Assembly (NCBI GenBank): GCA_017396845.1
Contig: JAFQKQ010000010.1
Span: 120,483-184,482 of the forward strand
Length of the DNA stretch: 64,000 nucleotides
Origin: Clostridia bacterium
GTDB taxonomy: Bacteria > Bacillota > Clostridia > Christensenellales > Aristaeellaceae
Direction: 5' to 3'
Shown here: positions 60,295-64,000 of the stretch, piece by piece
Layout: every line of letters starts with the position of its first letter
How positions within the stretch are numbered: the first letter of the stretch is position 1
Made by a program: the position numbers and the translations under genes
Notes under the pieces: model-generated
Told to the model about the DNA's origin: nothing
Databases searched by the model: none
What the model saw: only the letters and a program-made list of their open reading frames with translations

Positions 60295-60416
60295 GAATCG
60301 GCGGTGAAGGCTCCGTGGCTCTCCCATTGGGAGCGCTGCCGGCGAAGCGAACCGAGAGGGCGCTTCGAAGCTTTCCCGTAAAACAACTTAGTATCAAACA
60401 AAAAGGAGATATCAGC
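60295..60416. other. Intergenic region with short palindromes
   Basis: CTCCCATTGGGAG and CGAAGCGAACCGAGAGGGCG-like words make a compact, foldable stretch typical of degenerate intergenic repeats of gut Clostridia. No gene is seen. Confidence 0.4.
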
Positions 60417-61592
60417 ATGAGATTACTTACGCCTCCGATGGGATTTAATACCTGGAACACCTTTGGCGGGAATATTTCCGAGGATCTGATTTGCGAAACC
60501 GCAAGGATTATGAAGGATGAAGGCTATCTGGACGCGGGATACGAATATATTGTTATCGATGACTGCTGGAGCCTTCGGGAGAGGGATGCATTCGGGCGTT
60601 TGCAGGCGGATCCCGAAAAGTTCCCGCGCGGCATGAAGGCGGTTGCGGACGACGTACATTCACTGGGCTTTAAATTCGGCATGTATTCCTGCGCGGGCGT
60701 TCGCACGTGCGCGGGCTATCCCGGATCTTTTGACCATGAATTTGTCGACGCAAAAACCTTTGCCGATTGGGGCGTGGATTATTTAAAGTATGATTTCTGC
60801 AATTTTCCCGAAAGCGCGGACGGCAGAAACCGCTATGCGGTGATGTCGATGGCGCTCAAGGCTTCGGGAAGGGACATACTGTTTGCGGCGTGCAACTGGG
60901 GAAACGGGGAGCCGTGGAAGTGGATGAAATCACGGGGCGTACATATGTACCGCTCAACCGGCGATATTCAGGATAACTTCCAGTCCTTTTCCAAAATCGC
61001 CCGTTCGCAGCTCGATAATTTTTCCATGAGCGGACACGACTGCTATAACGATATCGATATGCTCACCGTAGGCATGTACGGAAAGGGCAATGTGGCGCTG
61101 GGCGAAACGATGACGGACAAGGAGTACGAAACGCAGTTTGCGCTCTGGTGCATGCTGAGCGCGCCTTTGATGCTGGGCGGAGATGTAAGGAATATGAACG
61201 AATTCTGCAAAAAGCTCGTTCTGAACCGTGGGCTTCTGCGAATCAATCAGGATTCCGAGTGCCGTCCGCCGCACGTTGTGTATAAGGGGCGCGTGATTTA
61301 TTCGGGCCCCGACGTTCCCGGCGGCTGGGAGGAGTACCCGGATACAGGGCTTACGATGATCAAGCACTTAAGCGATAACGAATTTGCAATAGGCTATTTC
61401 AATTTCGCGCCGAAGCCGGGAGAAGTGCCGTTTACATTTGCCGATGCGGGCCTCCCGTATCAAAGCGGCGTGGGGCTTTTGCTTACGGACGCGCTTACAG
61501 GCGAAGAGATCGGCGTAAAGCGCGATTACTATAATGCCGTAATTCCTTCGCACGGTGCGAAGGTGCTGATGGCGAAGATGGTGCATGTATGA
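60417..61592 (+). CDS. Alpha-galactosidase (GH27)
   Basis: This 391-residue GH27 enzyme shows the family start TPPMGFNTWNTFG, then YIVIDDCWS, nucleophile Asp126 in YLKYDFCN and acid Asp in CYNDIDMLTVG (Asp212/214). There is no signal peptide, so it hydrolyses imported alpha-galactosides (raffinose, melibiose or galactomannan fragments). ATG 60417 has AAAAGGAGA upstream. A small zinc-type protein overlaps its end by 4 nt. Confidence 0.94.
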   Translation: MRLLTPPMGFNTWNTFGGNISEDLICETARIMKDEGYLDAGYEYIVIDDCWSLRERDAFGRLQADPEKFPRGMKAVADDVHSLGFKFGMYSCAGVRTCAGYPGSFDHEFVDAKTFADWGVDYLKYDFCNFPESADGRNRYAVMSMALKASGRDILFAACNWGNGEPWKWMKSRGVHMYRSTGDIQDNFQSFSKIARSQLDNFSMSGHDCYNDIDMLTVGMYGKGNVALGETMTDKEYETQFALWCMLSAPLMLGGDVRNMNEFCKKLVLNRGLLRINQDSECRPPHVVYKGRVIYSGPDVPGGWEEYPDTGLTMIKHLSDNEFAIGYFNFAPKPGEVPFTFADAGLPYQSGVGLLLTDALTGEEIGVKRDYYNAVIPSHGAKVLMAKMVHV

Positions 61593-61786
61593 CAATTGTC
61601 TGCCAATCCTGCGGAAAAACGCTTGTCAGGGATGAAATTTCCGCGACCCGAAAGCTTATAAACCGAGGGGCGGACAGGTTTTTCTGCGCGGCATGTCTTG
61701 CGGAGTATTTTGCTGTATCGGAAGACATAATCCTTGATAAAATCCGCTATTTCAAGGAAACGGGATGTACGCTTTTTGATACTTGA
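61589..61786 (+). CDS. Small zinc-ribbon-like protein
   Basis: This 65-residue protein begins with CQSCGK and has FFCAACLAEYF; the four Cys suggest a single zinc site. LDKIRYFKETGC follows. I recognise no family. Its ATG overlaps the alpha-galactosidase stop, so it is translated with it. Confidence 0.65.
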   Translation: MTIVCQSCGKTLVRDEISATRKLINRGADRFFCAACLAEYFAVSEDIILDKIRYFKETGCTLFDT

Positions 61787-61978
61787 TTCGCTTAGTCACG
61801 ATGCGCGCGCCTCGCCTTGAAGCGGCGTATCGAATGAATCAAAGGCCGATATATCGATTTTGCAAGCGAAACTATCGATTCTCTGAAGCAGAAATATCTT
61901 CGTTCCCGTTTTCCGCAGCTTTTTCTCCTTCCTCCGGCCTAACTATGCTAATTTCGCCTTAATTCCGTACGTTTTCGC

Positions 61979-62007
61979 TTGACAGCGTATAAATATTCGT
62001 TTAATAT
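61979..62007 (+). promoter_or_regulatory. Promoter of the dicarboxylate symporter gene
   Basis: TTGACA (61979-61984), 17 nt, TAATAT (62002-62007). The 259-nt region from 61787 holds no other gene. Confidence 0.8.
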
Positions 62008-62045
62008 TTATAACATTCTACGGATTACTTACTGGAGGAATGAAC

Positions 62046-63269
62046 ATGAAGAAGAAAAACTGGTATACCTCGCATGTTACGCTGTGGATTTTTATCGGAT
62101 TGGCGCTGGGCGTAATCACGGGTCTGTTAATGCCCGGCCGTTTTGAGTGGGCGCTGCCCGGAATCGACCTGGTAAGCGCAATTTACATGAACGCGCTGAG
62201 AATGATGATCTTCCCGCTGGTGTTCTGCTCCATCGTCATGGGTATTCAGGGAATCGGCAGTATCTCCAAAACCGGCAAGGTTGGCGGCCAGTCCCTTCTG
62301 TATTTTGTAGGAACTACGCTTTTTGCAAGCCTTCTGGGTCTGTTCCTTCCCAAGGCGCTCGGCCTCGGAAAGGGCGTTGAGATCGAAATGATGGATCAGA
62401 CCGTTGAGGCCATGCAGTTTACCAGCCTTCTGGACACGGTTAAGAACCTGATTCCGTCAAACCCCATAGCATCCTTCGTAAACGGCGACATGCTGCAGGT
62501 GCTGGTGTTTGCCATCATCGTCGGCGTTACCTGCCTTGCGCTTAAGGAGAAGGCGGAGCCGTTTGTGAACGTGGTAAAAAGCGTAAACGAAATCTCCATC
62601 AAGATCATCTCCTTCGTTATGTACGTTACCCCCATCGGCGTATTCTGCTCCATCGCGGGCGTGGTTTTTGCAAACGGAATCGACACCGTTATCGCGCTTG
62701 GCAGCGTGCTTCTGGCGCTCTATGTTACCTTCTTCCTGTATGTGCTGATCGTGTACGGCGGAATTGTAAAGGTAATCGGCAAGTGCTCCCTGCGCGACTT
62801 CTTTAAGAAGGTCATGCCTGCGGCGCTGAACGCGTTCGGTACCTGCTCAAGCTCCGCAACGCTCCCCATCAGCAAAAAGTGCGCGGACGATCTGGATGTT
62901 CCCAATGAGATTTCCTCCATGGCGCTGCCGCTGGGCGCGACGGTCAACATGGACGCGGTTTCCATTCTGATGTCCTTCATGATCGTGTTCTTCGCCAATG
63001 CCTGCGGCGTTGAAGTATCTTTCGGCATGCTCGCGACCGTGCTTCTGAGCAACACGCTTCTCTCCATCGGCTGCCCCGGTGTTCCCGGCGGCGCAATCGC
63101 CTGCTTTGCGGCGCTTTCCTCCATCGCGGGTCTCCCCGCCGGCATCATGGGCGTGTACATTTCCGTAAACACCCTTTGCGACATGGGCGCGACCTGCTGC
63201 AACGTGCTGGGCGACATCGCCTGTGCAGTCGGCATGAAGAGAACCTGCAAGCTTGAGAAAAAGAAGTAA
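62046..63269 (+). CDS. Dicarboxylate/amino acid:cation symporter (DAACS family)
   Basis: This 407-residue symporter of the glutamate/aspartate family (DAACS, GltP/DctA-like) has the Ser-rich re-entrant loop as TCSSSATLP and the TM7 motif as TVNMDAVS, where most members have NMDGT. The second re-entrant region is VPGGAIACF. About eight transmembrane helices plus hairpins are apparent. ATG 62046 has GGAGGA at the correct distance; ATG 62040 is too close. Confidence 0.92.
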   Translation: MKKKNWYTSHVTLWIFIGLALGVITGLLMPGRFEWALPGIDLVSAIYMNALRMMIFPLVFCSIVMGIQGIGSISKTGKVGGQSLLYFVGTTLFASLLGLFLPKALGLGKGVEIEMMDQTVEAMQFTSLLDTVKNLIPSNPIASFVNGDMLQVLVFAIIVGVTCLALKEKAEPFVNVVKSVNEISIKIISFVMYVTPIGVFCSIAGVVFANGIDTVIALGSVLLALYVTFFLYVLIVYGGIVKVIGKCSLRDFFKKVMPAALNAFGTCSSSATLPISKKCADDLDVPNEISSMALPLGATVNMDAVSILMSFMIVFFANACGVEVSFGMLATVLLSNTLLSIGCPGVPGGAIACFAALSSIAGLPAGIMGVYISVNTLCDMGATCCNVLGDIACAVGMKRTCKLEKKK

Positions 63270-63288
63270 TGCGAATCTTGTGAATACG

Positions 63289-63317
63289 CGGGGCCGTCTT
63301 CGGACGGCCTCGTTTTC
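63289..63317 (+). terminator. Terminator with TTCG tetraloop
   Basis: A 9-10 bp stem (63289-63298 with 63303-63312) closes on TTCG and is followed by TTTTC. It ends the symporter gene. Confidence 0.8.
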
Positions 63318-63396
63318 TGTATACGACAGTAGGAGACTTTATTTTCATAATTCCCCGGAAGGGCGGCTTCCTTACAGTAAAAACCTCAAATAGCTG

Positions 63397-63425
63397 TTTA
63401 CGCTTAACATAAAATGGATTATAAT
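63397..63425 (+). promoter_or_regulatory. Promoter of the PFP gene
   Basis: TTTACG (63397-63402), 17 nt, TATAAT (63420-63425), 48 nt before the start codon. Confidence 0.7.
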
Positions 63426-63472
63426 AAAGATGCTGTGTTTAAGCGATACAAGAACTGTAAGGAGTGTTTGAA

Positions 63473-64000
63473 ATGAAACTGTCCCCCCTTCAGACTGCGA
63501 GATATCAGTACAATCCCAAACTCCCCGGCATGCTCAAAAACGGCATCGGTGAGATTTGTGTAAAGAACGGCAAGGCGACCGAGAGCGTTGCCGATCAGGA
63601 AAAGATCAAGGCGCTGTTCCCCAACACCTATGGCAAGAACGAAATCACCTTTGAAAAGGGTGAAAATACCTCCGAAGCCAAGAAGCAGGTCGTCGGCGTT
63701 ATCCTCTCCGGCGGACAGGCTCCCGGCGGACACAACGTAATTTCCGGTCTTTATGACGCGCTCAAGGCCACCAGCCCCGACAACGTGCTCTACGGCTTCA
63801 AGGGCGGCCCCAGCGGTCTGATCGAAGACGATTACATCATCTTTGACGATGAATATATCAACCAGTACAGAAATACCGGCGGCTTCGACATCATCGGCTC
63901 CGGCAGAACCAAGCTCGAAACCGAAGAGCAGTTCAAAATCGTAGCCGAAAACTGCAAAAAGCACGGCATCACCGCCAACGTAATCATCGGCGGCGACGAC
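63473..64000 (+). CDS. pfp: Pyrophosphate-dependent phosphofructokinase, 3' end outside window
   Basis: This is the first 176 residues of a PPi-type 6-phosphofructokinase of the long (about 550-residue) form. [20 protein letters not shown] is the N-terminal nucleotide/PPi fold and NVIIGGDD begins the GGDDSNT motif in which the second Asp marks PPi use. It converts fructose 6-phosphate to fructose 1,6-bisphosphate reversibly. The window ends inside the gene. Confidence 0.92.
   Translation, partial: MKLSPLQTARYQYNPKLPGMLKNGIGEICVKNGKATESVADQEKIKALFPNTYGKNEITFEKGENTSEAKKQVVGVILSGGQAPGGHNVISGLYDALKATSPDNVLYGFKGGPSGLIEDDYIIFDDEYINQYRNTGGFDIIGSGRTKLETEEQFKIVAENCKKHGITANVIIGGDD

Noticed and set aside
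1-64000. CRISPR array, transposon or tRNA gene
   Set aside because: No regularly spaced repeats, transposase motifs or cloverleaf with a GGTTCRA-type T-loop could be found by eye. Weak cases could be missed.

Overview
The window reads as a bacterial chromosome segment of roughly even base composition from a Bacillota (Firmicutes), most likely a gut-type Clostridia. Supporting signs are WhiA next to a type II MurB, Soj/ParA-ParB, strong Shine-Dalgarno sequences before almost every gene, many TTGACA/TATAAT promoters with exact 17-nt spacing, a glycyl radical enzyme, a pyrophosphate-dependent phosphofructokinase and several plant-glycan enzymes. I saw no rRNA, tRNA, CRISPR array, transposase or intact prophage.

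Layout. 1-4 kb: a cut-off secreted protein (-), then sugar-isomerase/dehydrogenase genes, one of them an in-frame fusion. 4-13 kb (+): MBOAT acyltransferase with its DHHW partner, murB, whiA, a DUF4091 protein, a two-component system and a YitT membrane protein. 13-15.4 kb (-): a Zn/Cd efflux module (CadC-like repressor, separate HMA metallochaperone, P-type ATPase) with a clear operator. 15.5-22 kb (-): an unrecognised five-gene cluster of C39-like cysteine peptidase, two small unknowns, a membrane-anchored Hsp70-like ATPase and a HerA-like ATPase. 22-27.5 kb (+): parA-parB, CBM9-like, YbjQ and alpha-L-rhamnosidase. 27.6-33.9 kb: mnmA (-), an orphan holin-type pair, a serine hydrolase, two small unknowns, rpmG-secE-nusG and rplK-rplA. 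34-39.6 kb: FAD oxidoreductase, methyltransferase, Gfo/Idh/MocA dehydrogenase and two aldo/keto reductases. 39.7-53.5 kb (-): one long Ter stress operon (Ca2+ P-type ATPase, three TerD, rhomboid, YceG, TelA, then the CitE-like / ATP-grasp / PRTase-TRSP / StiP / HAD biosynthetic set). 53.9-64 kb (+): AzlCD, glycyl radical enzyme with a URO-D-like protein, ferredoxin-type aldo/keto reductase, barnase-barstar, GH27 alpha-galactosidase, a dicarboxylate symporter and the start of PFP.

The strongest candidate for something undescribed is the 15.5-22 kb cluster. Its three upstream regions (before the C39 gene, before the Hsp70-like gene and before the HerA-like gene) carry the same element in the same register on the minus strand: TTTCAA, 20 nt, a -10-like hexamer, 3 nt, ATCAT. 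This ties the five genes into one regulon independently of their adjacency. The architecture (chaperone-type ATPase with a membrane segment, DNA- or protein-pumping ATPase, papain-fold peptidase, acidic small protein) suggests a stress, envelope or conflict function, but I cannot assign one. The Ter operon is a second, known type of stress island here, and it is unusually complete.
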